DNA of 64,000 bases from assembly GCF_020697055.1 (NCBI RefSeq), contig NZ_JAJFBP010000017.1:17838-81837 (forward strand), in the 5' to 3' direction. Position 1 is the first letter of the stretch, and each line of letters starts with the position of its first letter. Under the pieces are notes generated by a model. The model saw nothing but the letters and a program-made list of their open reading frames with translations, was not told where the DNA came from and did not search any database. The position numbers and the translations under genes were made by a program. Of this stretch, positions 46,846 through 54,502 are shown one piece after another. This DNA comes from Panacagrimonas sp. (GTDB lineage Bacteria; Pseudomonadota; Gammaproteobacteria; Nevskiales; Nevskiaceae).

Positions 46846-47804
46846 CAGGCGGCCTCCTTCAGGATGGCTTCGGCCGCGGCCGCGGCGTCGCTGGAAGTCA
46901 GCTCGACGAAGATCTCCTCCAGCGTCTTGCTCTCCATGCGCAGTTCGCGCAGGCCCCAGTCGCCCTGGACCGCGAGCGCCACGAGCACTTCGCGCGGGTC
47001 GGCGCCGGCCTCGAGCGACAGCCGGAAGCGGCCATTGTCGAGCGCGTCCACGCCGCAGACGCCGGCGATCTGCGCGAGCGCCTGCGCCGCGGGCGGTCGT
47101 GCAAGGCCCAGCGTCAGGCTGCGGCTGCCGATCTGCGCATCGACCGGCGCGTCGTATACGACGCGGCCGCGGTTGACGATCATCACGCGCCCGCAGATCG
47201 CCTGGATCTCGGTGAGGATGTGGCTGGACAGGATCACGCTGTGGTTGCGTCCCAGGTCACGGATCAGTGCGCGGATCTCGCGGATCTGGATCGGGTCGAG
47301 GCCCACGGTGGGTTCGTCGAGGACGACCACGGGCGGCCGATGGATGATCGCCTGCGCCAGCCCCACGCGCTGCTGAAAGCCTTTCGAAAGATTTCCGATG
47401 ACGCGCCGGCCGACCTCGGTGAGTCCGCAGTCGCGCTTGGCCGAAGCCACCGCGTCGGCGCGCTGCGCGCTGGCGATGCCGTGCAGGCCGGCGCAATAGC
47501 GCAGGTATTCGTCGACGCTCAGTTCCGGATAGACCGGCGGCTGCTCGGGCAGATACCCGAGCTGCTGCTTGGCCAGCACCGCGTCCTCGCGCAGCGACCG
47601 GTTCTTGATGAAGACCTCGCCCTCGCTTGGCGCGAGGTTGCCGGTCAGCATCTTCATCGTCGTCGACTTGCCGGCGCCGTTGGGCCCGAGCAGTCCCAGG
47701 ATCTCGCCCTGGGCCAGCTTGAGGTTGAGATCGGCGACCGCCACGTTGGGACCGAAGCGCCGCGTGAGGCCACGGGCCTCGATCAGGATGTCGGGACTGA
47801 CCAT
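46845..47804 (-). CDS. ABC transporter ATP-binding protein
   Basis: A 319-residue ATPase. Walker A is GLLGPNGAGKSTT, the signature is NLSKGFQQRVGLAQAI and Walker B is VVVLDEPTVGLDP. The C-terminal about 90 residues are the extra domain seen in ABC-2 exporters of the drug/GldA type. The start is the ATG at 47804 (MVSPDILIEARGL); a start at 47855 would add 17 unrelated residues. It is the first gene of the four-gene minus-strand module and is divergent from the Na+/H+ antiporter gene. Confidence 0.93.
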   Translation of the reverse strand: MVSPDILIEARGLTRRFGPNVAVADLNLKLAQGEILGLLGPNGAGKSTTMKMLTGNLAPSEGEVFIKNRSLREDAVLAKQQLGYLPEQPPVYPELSVDEYLRYCAGLHGIASAQRADAVASAKRDCGLTEVGRRVIGNLSKGFQQRVGLAQAIIHRPPVVVLDEPTVGLDPIQIREIRALIRDLGRNHSVILSSHILTEIQAICGRVMIVNRGRVVYDAPVDAQIGSRSLTLGLARPPAAQALAQIAGVCGVDALDNGRFRLSLEAGADPREVLVALAVQGDWGLRELRMESKTLEEIFVELTSSDAAAAAEAILKEAA

Positions 47805-47919
47805 CGTCTGGTTCGTTCGTTGAGGGATGGGTCGCGCGATGGACCACGAGGCCACGGGGCCGGTTCCGCGCGGTCGTCGATTCTACGGAACGGACCCAGC
47901 CGGACAAAGCGTCGCGTTT

Positions 47920-47928
47920 TGGTATGGT
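47920..47928 (+). promoter_or_regulatory. Putative extended -10 promoter for the antiporter gene
   Basis: TGG-TATGGT at 47920-47928 is an extended -10 pattern with no clear -35. Transcription would start near 47935, about 20 bases before the ATG at 47957. This argues against the upstream ATG at 47924, which lies inside the element. Confidence 0.35.
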
Positions 47929-47956
47929 GCCCGCCCTCCTCGACGCACGCCCGGCC

Positions 47957-49216
47957 ATGAGCCCGACGCTGATCCAGTCCATTGCTGCTGCGATCTTTGC
48001 CATCGCATTGATTCACACGTTTTCGACCAAGTTCTTCGAGCACCTGGCCAATCGCTACCCATCTCACGAGGGCATCTTCCACCTGCTGGGCGAGGTCGAG
48101 GTCGTATTTGGCTTTTGGGCGATGGTGCTGGTGGTGACGATGTTCGCCATGGTCGGCAAGTCGGAGGCGGTGGCCTACGTCGACTCGCGCAATTTCACCG
48201 AGCCGCTGTTCGTGTTCGCGATCATGATCGTGGCCGGCAGCCGTCCGATCCTGGATCTGGCGACGATGCTGGTCCGCGGCGTCGCCAGGCTCGTGCCGCT
48301 GCCACGGAGCCTGGCGATGTACTTCACCATCATGGCGCTGGTGCCTCTGCTCGGTTCTTTCATCACCGAGCCAGCGGCGATGACCCTGGGCGCCCTGATG
48401 CTGCGCGATCGGTTCCTTGATTGCGACGGCCTTTCCACGCGGTTCAAGTACGCGACGGTCGGCGCGCTGTTCGTCAACGTGTCGATCGGGGGTGTGCTCA
48501 CGCCATTTGCTGCGCCACCGGTGCTGATGGTGGCGGCGAAGTGGGACTGGGACATCCTGTTCATGTTGACGAACTTTGGCTGGAAGGCTGCGATCGCGGT
48601 GATGGTCAATTCCATCGCGATCGCGCTGCTTTTTCGTAACGAGCTGCGCAAGGTGCCCGCGGCCGACGAATCGAAGCGTGCGGCGGTGCCCGTGCCCATC
48701 ATGATCGTGAATACGCTGATCCTGTTCGGGATCGTGGTCTTCGCGCATCACCCGGCGCTGTTCCTCGGGCTGTTGTTGTTCTTCATGGGCTTCGCCACGG
48801 CGTACCGTCGTCATCAAGGCCGGCTCATCATTCGCGAAGGCCTGTTGGTCGCGTTCTTCCTCGCGGGTCTGGTGGTCCTGGGCGGGATGCAGCAGTGGTG
48901 GCTCCAGCCCATGTTGCTAAGCATGAGCCCCAACCAGGTTTACTACGGCGCCACCGCGCTGACCGCGATCACCGACAACGCCGCGCTGACCTACCTGGGT
49001 TCGCTGGTCGAAGGTCTCACCGACGAATTCAAGTACATGCTCGTCGCCGGCGCGGTGACCGGTGGCGGACTCACCGTGATCGCCAACGCGCCCAATCCGG
49101 CGGGTTTCTCGATCCTCAAGGTCCGGTTCGAGGACGAGACCATCGGGCCGCTGGGCCTGTTGCTGGCGGCGCTGCCGCCGACGCTCGTGGCGATCGTCGC
49201 ACTGCGGTATCTGTAG
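47957..49216 (+). CDS. Putative Na+/H+ antiporter
   Basis: A 419-residue polytopic membrane protein with about ten helices, of the putative Na+/H+ antiporter family (PF07399 type). Recognisable stretches are FSTKFFEHLANRYPSHEGIF, MVPLLGSFITEPAA-like sequence in the central helices, and TAITDNAALTYLGSL. Near the end is TGGGLTVIANAPNPAGFSIL; this and the preceding DNAALTYLG are the likely ion-site helices. It would exchange sodium for protons in pH or salt homeostasis. ATG at 47957 is chosen over 47924 because a -10-like element overlaps the latter. Confidence 0.85.
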   Translation: MSPTLIQSIAAAIFAIALIHTFSTKFFEHLANRYPSHEGIFHLLGEVEVVFGFWAMVLVVTMFAMVGKSEAVAYVDSRNFTEPLFVFAIMIVAGSRPILDLATMLVRGVARLVPLPRSLAMYFTIMALVPLLGSFITEPAAMTLGALMLRDRFLDCDGLSTRFKYATVGALFVNVSIGGVLTPFAAPPVLMVAAKWDWDILFMLTNFGWKAAIAVMVNSIAIALLFRNELRKVPAADESKRAAVPVPIMIVNTLILFGIVVFAHHPALFLGLLLFFMGFATAYRRHQGRLIIREGLLVAFFLAGLVVLGGMQQWWLQPMLLSMSPNQVYYGATALTAITDNAALTYLGSLVEGLTDEFKYMLVAGAVTGGGLTVIANAPNPAGFSILKVRFEDETIGPLGLLLAALPPTLVAIVALRYL

Positions 49217-49235
49217 AGGCGTGGGGAAAGCGTGA

Positions 49236-49351
49236 AACGCAAAGGCGCAAAGGGCGCAAAGAACGGCGTTCGGGTGCGGGCCTCCCGTTTCGCCAGCGCT
49301 GGCCGAGCGCTTCATGCGCGGGACCCTTTGCGTCCGCTGCGCCTTTGCGTT
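49236..49351. repeat. Long imperfect palindrome (26-bp arms)
   Basis: The left arm at 49236-49261 starts AACGCAAAGGCGCAAAGG, and the right arm at 49326-49351 ends GCGCCTTTGCGTT. The arms are complementary at 23 of 26 positions and separated by 64 bp. It fills most of the antiporter-ubiK gap. The CGCAAAGGCGCA core resembles dispersed palindromic elements known from many proteobacterial genomes. It may also act as a terminator-like or mRNA-stabilising stem. Confidence 0.8.
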
Positions 49352-49391
49352 GAACTCTTTTCCCAACCGTTCGAGTCCCCAGGCAGCCGCC

Positions 49392-49640
49392 ATGAATGAG
49401 TTCAAGGGTATCGAAGAGCTCGCCGAGCGCCTCGCGGCGATCCTGCCGCCGGGACTGCGCAGCCTGCGCGCGGAACTCGAAGACAACTTCCGCGCGGTGC
49501 TGCGGGCCAACCTCGAACGCTGGGACCTGGTGTCGCGCGAGCGTTTCGACGTGCAGGCCGAGGTTCTCGCGCGCACGCAGAAGCGCCTGCGCGATCTCGA
49601 AGCGCGGCTCGAGGCGCTGGAGAAGCAGCAGAAGGCCTGA
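49392..49640 (+). CDS. ubiK: Ubiquinone biosynthesis accessory factor UbiK (YqiC/BMFP family)
   Basis: An 82-residue protein. The family pattern is an N-terminal amphipathic helix (FKGIEELAERLAAILPPGLR) followed by a C-terminal trimeric coiled coil (ARTQKRLRDLEARLEALEKQ). UbiK assists aerobic ubiquinone synthesis together with UbiJ and binds lipid. The ATG at 49392 follows the long palindrome; an in-frame ATG at 49314 lies inside that palindrome and is unlikely. It is 88 bp upstream of comM, an adjacency seen in many gammaproteobacteria. Confidence 0.88.
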   Translation: MNEFKGIEELAERLAAILPPGLRSLRAELEDNFRAVLRANLERWDLVSRERFDVQAEVLARTQKRLRDLEARLEALEKQQKA

Positions 49641-49728
49641 TCGGGAGGCGACTGCGCGAACACGGGGATCCGGTTCGCGACTTCGCGGGCGACACTGGCG
49701 ACCGTCCTTTCCGCCGTCGGTTCCCCGC

Positions 49729-51252
49729 ATGTCCCTGGCCACGGTGCTGTCGCGCGCGCAGAACGCCCTGGCCGCGGACCTGGTCACCGTCGAAGTGCAC
49801 CTGGCCAACGGCCTGCCGGCGCTGAACATCGTCGGGCTGCCCGAGGCGGCGGTGCGCGAGTCCAAGGACCGCGTGCGCGCTGCGCTGCAGACCTGCGGCT
49901 ACCAGTTCCCCAACCGGCGGATGACCTGCAACCTCGCGCCGGCCGACCTGCCCAAGGAAGGCGGGCGTTTCGATCTCGCGATCGCGCTCGGAATCCTCTG
50001 CGCTTCGGAGCAGCTGCCGGCCGCCGCGCTCGACGGCATCGAGGTGCTGGGCGAGCTGTCGTTGTCGGGCGAGGTTCGTCCGGTGCGCGGCGCGCTGCCC
50101 GCCGCGCTCAAGTGTGCGCAGGCGCGACGGCGATTGATCGTGCCGCGGGACAACGCGCGCGAGGCGGTGCTGGCCTCGGGCGCCGCGATCTATTGCACGC
50201 GCCACCTGGGCGAACTGAGCGCGGCGCTGCATGCGGGGGCGCTCGACTCGTTGGCGGTGTCGAGCACGGAAGTCGTGGACTGCGTGGCGACGACGCAACC
50301 CGACCTGGCCGACGTGCGCGGGCAGCACCAGGCGCGGCGCGCGCTGGAGATCGCCGCCGCCGGCGGCCATTCGCTGCTGATGGTCGGTCCACCGGGCGCG
50401 GGCAAGAGCATGCTCGCCGCGCGCCTGCCGGGTTTGATGCCGCCGCTCGACGAGACCGAGGCGGTGGAAGTCGCGGCGATCGCGTCGGTCGGAAACGCGG
50501 GCTTCGATCCGCGACATTGGCGGCGCCGGCCGTTTCGCGCGCCGCACCACACGGCCTCGGCCGTCGCGCTGGTCGGGGGAGGTCCGGTTCCGCGACCCGG
50601 CGAGGTGACGCTCGCACATCGCGGCGTGCTGTTCCTCGACGAGATCTGCGAATTCGATCGTGCCGTGCTCGAGGTCCTGCGCGAGCCGCTCGAGACCGGC
50701 TGGATCACGATCTCGCGCGCGCTGCGCAAGGAGGATTTTCCCGCGCGGTTCCAGCTCGTCGCCGCGATGAACCCCTGTCCTTGCGGCTATCTCGGTGACC
50801 CGGGCGGACGCTGCCGCTGCACGCCGGACCAGGTCGGGCGCTATCGCGCGCGGCTCTCCGGTCCGATGCTGGATCGCATCGACCTGCAGCTGTTCGTGCC
50901 GCGCGTGCAACGCGACGTGCTGCTGCGCCGATCGACGCGGGATGCGGGGGTCGAAACCAGCGCCTGCGTGCGCGCCCGCGTAGCCGAAGCGGCGCAGCGC
51001 CAGGACGCGCGCGCGGGGAAGCCCAACGCGCAGCTCACGGGCCGCGAGATAGAACGCGACTGCGGCATCGACGAACCGACACACCGCCTGCTGGACGCGG
51101 CGATGACGCGACTGGGCCTGTCGGCGCGGGCGTTCCACCGCGTCCTCAAGGTCGCGCGGACGATCGCCGACCTGGCCGGCGCGCAGGACCTGTCGAGTGC
51201 GCACGTGGCCGAAGCGCTGCGCTTGCGCGCGCTGGATTCGCAGACGCACTGA
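49729..51252 (+). CDS. comM: YifB/ComM family Mg-chelatase-like AAA+ ATPase
   Basis: A 507-residue hexameric-helicase-type AAA+ protein. An N-terminal ChlI-like domain (VEVHLANGLPALNIVGLPEA) precedes the ATPase core. Walker A is GPPGAGKS at residues 220-227 and Walker B is VLFLDEICEF. The family signature PFRAPHHTASAVALVGGG and CPCGYLGDPGGRC are present. The C-terminal domain contains RAFHRVLKVARTIADLAG. ComM drives branch migration during natural transformation. The start at 49729 gives the standard MSLATVLSRA. Whether this organism is naturally competent cannot be told here. Confidence 0.95.
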   Translation: MSLATVLSRAQNALAADLVTVEVHLANGLPALNIVGLPEAAVRESKDRVRAALQTCGYQFPNRRMTCNLAPADLPKEGGRFDLAIALGILCASEQLPAAALDGIEVLGELSLSGEVRPVRGALPAALKCAQARRRLIVPRDNAREAVLASGAAIYCTRHLGELSAALHAGALDSLAVSSTEVVDCVATTQPDLADVRGQHQARRALEIAAAGGHSLLMVGPPGAGKSMLAARLPGLMPPLDETEAVEVAAIASVGNAGFDPRHWRRRPFRAPHHTASAVALVGGGPVPRPGEVTLAHRGVLFLDEICEFDRAVLEVLREPLETGWITISRALRKEDFPARFQLVAAMNPCPCGYLGDPGGRCRCTPDQVGRYRARLSGPMLDRIDLQLFVPRVQRDVLLRRSTRDAGVETSACVRARVAEAAQRQDARAGKPNAQLTGREIERDCGIDEPTHRLLDAAMTRLGLSARAFHRVLKVARTIADLAGAQDLSSAHVAEALRLRALDSQTH

Positions 51253-51295
51253 GCGGACCGGCGATCAGGCCGGCCCGCCCGGGTGCGCGAACTTT

Positions 51296-52027
51296 TTACA
51301 GCTCGAACGTCTTCTTCAGCCCGATGACGACCTTGGGCTCGTCGTCCACGCCGGCGACGTCGAGATCGGTGTCGATGAACTGCAGCGACATCGTGAATCC
51401 GCCGTCGATCGTCTTGGCCAGGCCGATGCTGTAGTCGATGTACGAATCCTCGTCGCCGGTGAATCGTTCGATCTCGTCGCCGCTGTACCAGCCGACGTTC
51501 GAGACGAAGTTCAGCGAGTCGGTGATGGGCAGCGTCAGCGTGCCGATCAGGTAGCCGGCTTCCTCGGCGTCGCCGTCTCCGAGGAAGAAGTTGGCTTCGT
51601 CGGAGAAGTAGTACTTGACCGCGACCGGGCCGAAGCTCAGGCCGGCGTAGACCTCGAACGTGCTGAAGTCGCCGTCGACCTCGTCCTCTTCCGGATACCA
51701 GTAGTAGAGCCCGCCGATGTCGAAGCCGACTTCACCGATCTTGCCGGCGTAGCCGCCGTAGAGGTCCATCTCGGTGCCACTGCCCGAACTGCCGGCGAAC
51801 CCGATGTTGGACGCCCAGGTGCCGACGTAGAGCCCGCTGTCGTGCGCGTAGTCGAGCCCGCCCTGCACGGCCGCGCCGCTGCTTTGTCCGACGCCGCGAA
51901 ACATGTACTCGCTGAATGCGCCGACGTTGGCGGTGGCGCCTGCTAATGCCGAGGGCGCGCAAGCCAGCATCGCGACCCCGAGCAATGCACCCGCAACGCC
52001 GTTGTTGCTGAATCTGATGTTCGTCAC
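51296..52027 (-). CDS. TorF family putative outer membrane porin
   Basis: A 243-residue outer membrane barrel protein. A signal peptide ends at ALA near residue 29. The mature part follows the TorF-type pattern (ATANVGAFSEYMFRGVGQSS at the start, FDIGGLYYWYPEED, then FVSNVGWYSGDE and PKVVIGLKKTFEL at the end). The last residues are a typical barrel-terminal strand. The GTG at 52027 is chosen because AGGAGAGG lies seven bases upstream; earlier in-frame codons are not supported. A sigma-54-like promoter lies about 110 bp upstream. It is convergent with comM. Members are putative porins; some lie near nitrogen-regulated ammonium transport genes. Confidence 0.88.
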   Translation of the reverse strand: MTNIRFSNNGVAGALLGVAMLACAPSALAGATANVGAFSEYMFRGVGQSSGAAVQGGLDYAHDSGLYVGTWASNIGFAGSSGSGTEMDLYGGYAGKIGEVGFDIGGLYYWYPEEDEVDGDFSTFEVYAGLSFGPVAVKYYFSDEANFFLGDGDAEEAGYLIGTLTLPITDSLNFVSNVGWYSGDEIERFTGDEDSYIDYSIGLAKTIDGGFTMSLQFIDTDLDVAGVDDEPKVVIGLKKTFEL

Positions 52028-52135
52028 CGGAAACCTCTCCTGAAGAGCCGTCAAAAAAATGGAAGAGTCGAAAACAAGATCGATGGGACACACGAGGACC
52101 GCCCGCACTTGGGCAGCACCCTCGAGTGGATCGAG

Positions 52136-52150
52136 GCAACAGGCATGCCG
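52136..52150 (-). promoter_or_regulatory. Sigma-54-like (-24/-12) promoter for the TorF-type porin gene
   Basis: The minus strand reads CGGCATG-CCTG-TTGC, compared with TGGCACG-N4-TTGC for sigma-54. The invariant GG and GC are spaced by 10 bp as required, and 9 of 11 defined positions match. The transcription start would be near 52125, about 98 bases before the GTG start. No enhancer site was identified. Confidence 0.45.
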
Positions 52151-52204
52151 ACACGCGAACGCGCCTGCGATCAGGGGTTTGCGGCAAACGACGGGAGATC
52201 AGCG

Positions 52205-52236
52205 GCGCGATGCCCCGTGACGGGGCGGCATCGCGC
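52205..52236. repeat. Bulged hairpin between the two porin genes
   Basis: GCGCGATG (52205-52212) pairs with CATCGCGC (52229-52236), and CCCCG pairs with CGGGG around a TGA loop, leaving a 3-base CGG bulge. It lies just past the porin terminator on the minus strand. It may be a secondary terminator or a small repeat element. Confidence 0.5.
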
Positions 52237-52240
52237 GCAC

Positions 52241-52269
52241 AAAAAAGGGGCCGCGCAGTACGCGGCCCC
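52241..52269 (-). terminator. Rho-independent terminator of the porin gene
   Basis: On the minus strand GGGGCCGCG, a 5-base TACTG loop and CGCGGCCCC form a perfect 9-bp stem, followed by six T. It lies 53 bp after the porin stop. Between them a small GGCGC-TTCG-GCGCC hairpin with a UUCG tetraloop is also encoded. Confidence 0.9.
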
Positions 52270-52322
52270 TCGAGTGTTGCCTCGGACCGGGCGCCGAAGC
52301 GCCGGTCGTTGTTTTTTCCGAC

Positions 52323-53543
52323 TTAGAACTTCGCGATGACCTTGACGGTACCGGTGTACTGGTCGTCTTCGATGTCACCGTCGATCGGGGCGAAGACCTC
52401 GTTGCCCAGGAAGTCCGGCGTGCCATCGCCGTCGACGTCGACCAGACCGCCGCCGCGCGCGCGGTCATGACGACCTTCGAGCAGCAGTTCGAGGTTGTCG
52501 CTCACCGCGTAGCCGACCGTCAGCGTGTTCTCGGTACGGATCGACTGGCCGATGCCGCCGAAGCCGAAACCGGCGTCGCCGTCGGCCGAGACGTACTCGC
52601 TGCGCAGTGCAACGCGCAGCTTCGGCATCAGCTTGACCTGAGCGTAACCCGCGACGCCCTTGGTCTCGAAGTGGCCACCTGCGCCGTCCTCGGTGTTGAA
52701 GTAGTCGGCGTTCAGGCCGACGTAGATCATGTCGGTCAGGTTCAGGTTGACCACGAGGTCCAGCGTGTCGGACTGCAGGTTCGCGCTGTTGCCGAAGCCG
52801 CCGCCGTCGCCGAAGTCCTCGTTGCCGGTGTAGCCGGTCAGGAACACCGACAGCATCTTGTTCGGCGTGAAGGCGACCTGCGCTTCGATGGTCGTGTCGG
52901 TGTTGTTGTCACGCTGGCCGGAGAAGCCGATCACACCGGCGCCGCCCTGGGTGCAACCGACGCCGACGCCGCCACCGAGCGCGCCGAACGCCGGGCCGCA
53001 GCTCGTCGCGAACTGCGAATTGTTCAGACCCAGCGTGACCGACAGCGCGTCGCTGAGCTTGTACGAGGCGCGCACGCCCTCGTGCACCAGCGGCTGGCGC
53101 GCGAACAGCAGCGAGCGCGAAGCGTTGAGGTTGCCCGAGGGGTTGATCACTTCCATGCCGGCGAGCGTCACGTAGCGGCCGCCGGTGAGGGTCAGGTTGC
53201 CGAACGCCTTGCTGATGTAGGCCTGGGTGACGTCGAAGTCGTCACCGTCGAGCAGGTCGCCGCTGACCACGTTGGCGTCCTTGCCCAGGATCACGTTCAG
53301 GCCGACGCCGACGCCGCCGTCGAATGCCTTGGTGGCCGACAGGTTGGCCTGGTGGAAGACGAACGCGTCGTCTTCGTTGTCGAAGACGTGGCCGGAGACC
53401 ACATCGTTCGCCGCCCAGTCGTACGAGAAATCGAATGCGCCGCCGAACGCGATGCCCGACGCCGCCGGGTCCGCGGCGAATGCCGGGCCCGTGAATGCCG
53501 CCGCCACAACCGCAGAACTGATCAGTACCTTGGTGAATCGCAT
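52323..53543 (-). CDS. Outer membrane porin (beta-barrel)
   Basis: A 406-residue protein with a signal peptide (RFTKVLISSAVVAAAFTGPAFA, cleavage near residue 23). The mature part is a long barrel with alternating strands ending in TVKVIAKF, the C-terminal phenylalanine that the BAM machinery recognises. Gly/Asp-rich loops such as LVDVDGDGTPDFL may bind calcium. Two cysteines (TSCGPAFG and VGCTQGG) lie about 16 residues apart in one loop. The sequence resembles general outer membrane porins of the BBP2 type, but the transported solute is not evident. A strong AGGAGG lies six bases before the ATG, and a perfect terminator follows, suggesting high expression. Confidence 0.88.
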   Translation of the reverse strand: MRFTKVLISSAVVAAAFTGPAFAADPAASGIAFGGAFDFSYDWAANDVVSGHVFDNEDDAFVFHQANLSATKAFDGGVGVGLNVILGKDANVVSGDLLDGDDFDVTQAYISKAFGNLTLTGGRYVTLAGMEVINPSGNLNASRSLLFARQPLVHEGVRASYKLSDALSVTLGLNNSQFATSCGPAFGALGGGVGVGCTQGGAGVIGFSGQRDNNTDTTIEAQVAFTPNKMLSVFLTGYTGNEDFGDGGGFGNSANLQSDTLDLVVNLNLTDMIYVGLNADYFNTEDGAGGHFETKGVAGYAQVKLMPKLRVALRSEYVSADGDAGFGFGGIGQSIRTENTLTVGYAVSDNLELLLEGRHDRARGGGLVDVDGDGTPDFLGNEVFAPIDGDIEDDQYTGTVKVIAKF

Positions 53544-53777
53544 GGGTGCCTCCTGAGATAGTTTTTCCCTCGCCGCCGCTCATCGCGTCGACGCTTCCTG
53601 GCCCTGTCCAACATCCATTCATCCGCGCGCGTATGACGCACGACGCCCCCGGAGCAGGCCAGTCCGGTCGAAGTCCCATGGTGAAGTCGGTATGGCCCGA
53701 ACGTCCCCACGAGACGGGCGAAACAACTGCTCAACTTGTTGACGCCGCACCTGATGGCGGCCTGACTCCCCGTCGGC

Positions 53778-54293
53778 TTAGAGGCCGCTCTTTTTCAACA
53801 TGGCACCGACGGCGGCTTTGACCTCGTCGTCGGAGAGATCCGCGCCGCCTCCACGCGGCGGCATCGCATTCTTGCCCTTGATGGCGATGGCGGTGAGGCC
53901 GTCCAGGCCTCCGTCCGCGGCGGCGCGGGCCGACCACGCGGCCTTGTCGCCTTCCTTGGGCGCACCCATCACGCCGGCCATGTGGCAGGCGTTGCAGTAC
54001 TTCTCGAGAACCTGGTCGGCGGTGTACGGCTCGCGGGCCGTCTTGGCGGCAACCTTGACCAGCGCCGCGGGATCGGTGACCGCCGATCCGACCGGGCGGA
54101 TCCGCTCTTCGAGCTTGACCACGGCGTCCGGGTCCGGTTGCGAGTCCGGGACCAGGGACCGGGCGGCGACGATGCAGATGACGAAGAAGGCGCCGAGGGC
54201 AGCCAGTACCGCTCCGAAGGTCGCGAAAAAGACCTTGTCGTGATCCTTGTGTTCCAAGCCCAACTCCCCTGCAGCCTTGCGTACGTGACTCAC
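53778..54293 (-). CDS. Membrane-anchored cytochrome c5-type protein
   Basis: A 171-residue protein. A membrane anchor lies at about residues 21-46 (VFFATFGAVLAALGAFFVIC), followed by a periplasmic linker and a cytochrome c5-like domain. Heme is attached at C100-N-A-C103-H104, and the likely distal ligand is M144 in KGKNAMPPRGGGADLSDDEV. Such proteins shuttle electrons to terminal oxidases or other c-type partners. The start is a GTG at 54293 with no clear ribosome-binding site; an overlapping ATG at 54295 meets a stop at once. It is upstream of the porin gene on the same strand and divergent from the desaturase gene. Confidence 0.9.
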   Translation of the reverse strand: MSHVRKAAGELGLEHKDHDKVFFATFGAVLAALGAFFVICIVAARSLVPDSQPDPDAVVKLEERIRPVGSAVTDPAALVKVAAKTAREPYTADQVLEKYCNACHMAGVMGAPKEGDKAAWSARAAADGGLDGLTAIAIKGKNAMPPRGGGADLSDDEVKAAVGAMLKKSGL

Positions 54294-54463
54294 ATTTCGC
54301 GGGAGTATAGCCGCAGCCTCGCGGACGCTACACCCCGGTCATGCAGGGGTAGACCCTTTTCTTCACGTCCGGACCGGGACACGGCGCGCGCCGTCGCTCG
54401 TCCGAGGGCTTGCAGACATCCCGATCGTTCGTCGGCGCCACGTGCCGCTGATCATTTCTGCGG

Positions 54464-54492
54464 TTGTAGCCCCTGTTCGGCGCCAGTATCCT
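54464..54492 (+). promoter_or_regulatory. Putative promoter giving a nearly leaderless desaturase mRNA
   Basis: TTGTAG (54464-54469), a 17-bp spacer and TATCCT (54487-54492) form a sigma-70-like promoter. The expected start is at 54498-54500, three to five bases before the ATG at 54503, and no ribosome-binding site precedes that ATG. The four-gene lipid operon may therefore begin with a leaderless message. Confidence 0.45.
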
Positions 54493-54502
54493 TCCGCGGC
54501 TC

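Noticed and set aside
51253..51295. Bidirectional terminator between comM and the TorF-type porin gene
   Set aside because: A weak CCGGC/GCCGG stem exists, but the T-run lies about 25 bases beyond it, too far for an intrinsic terminator.
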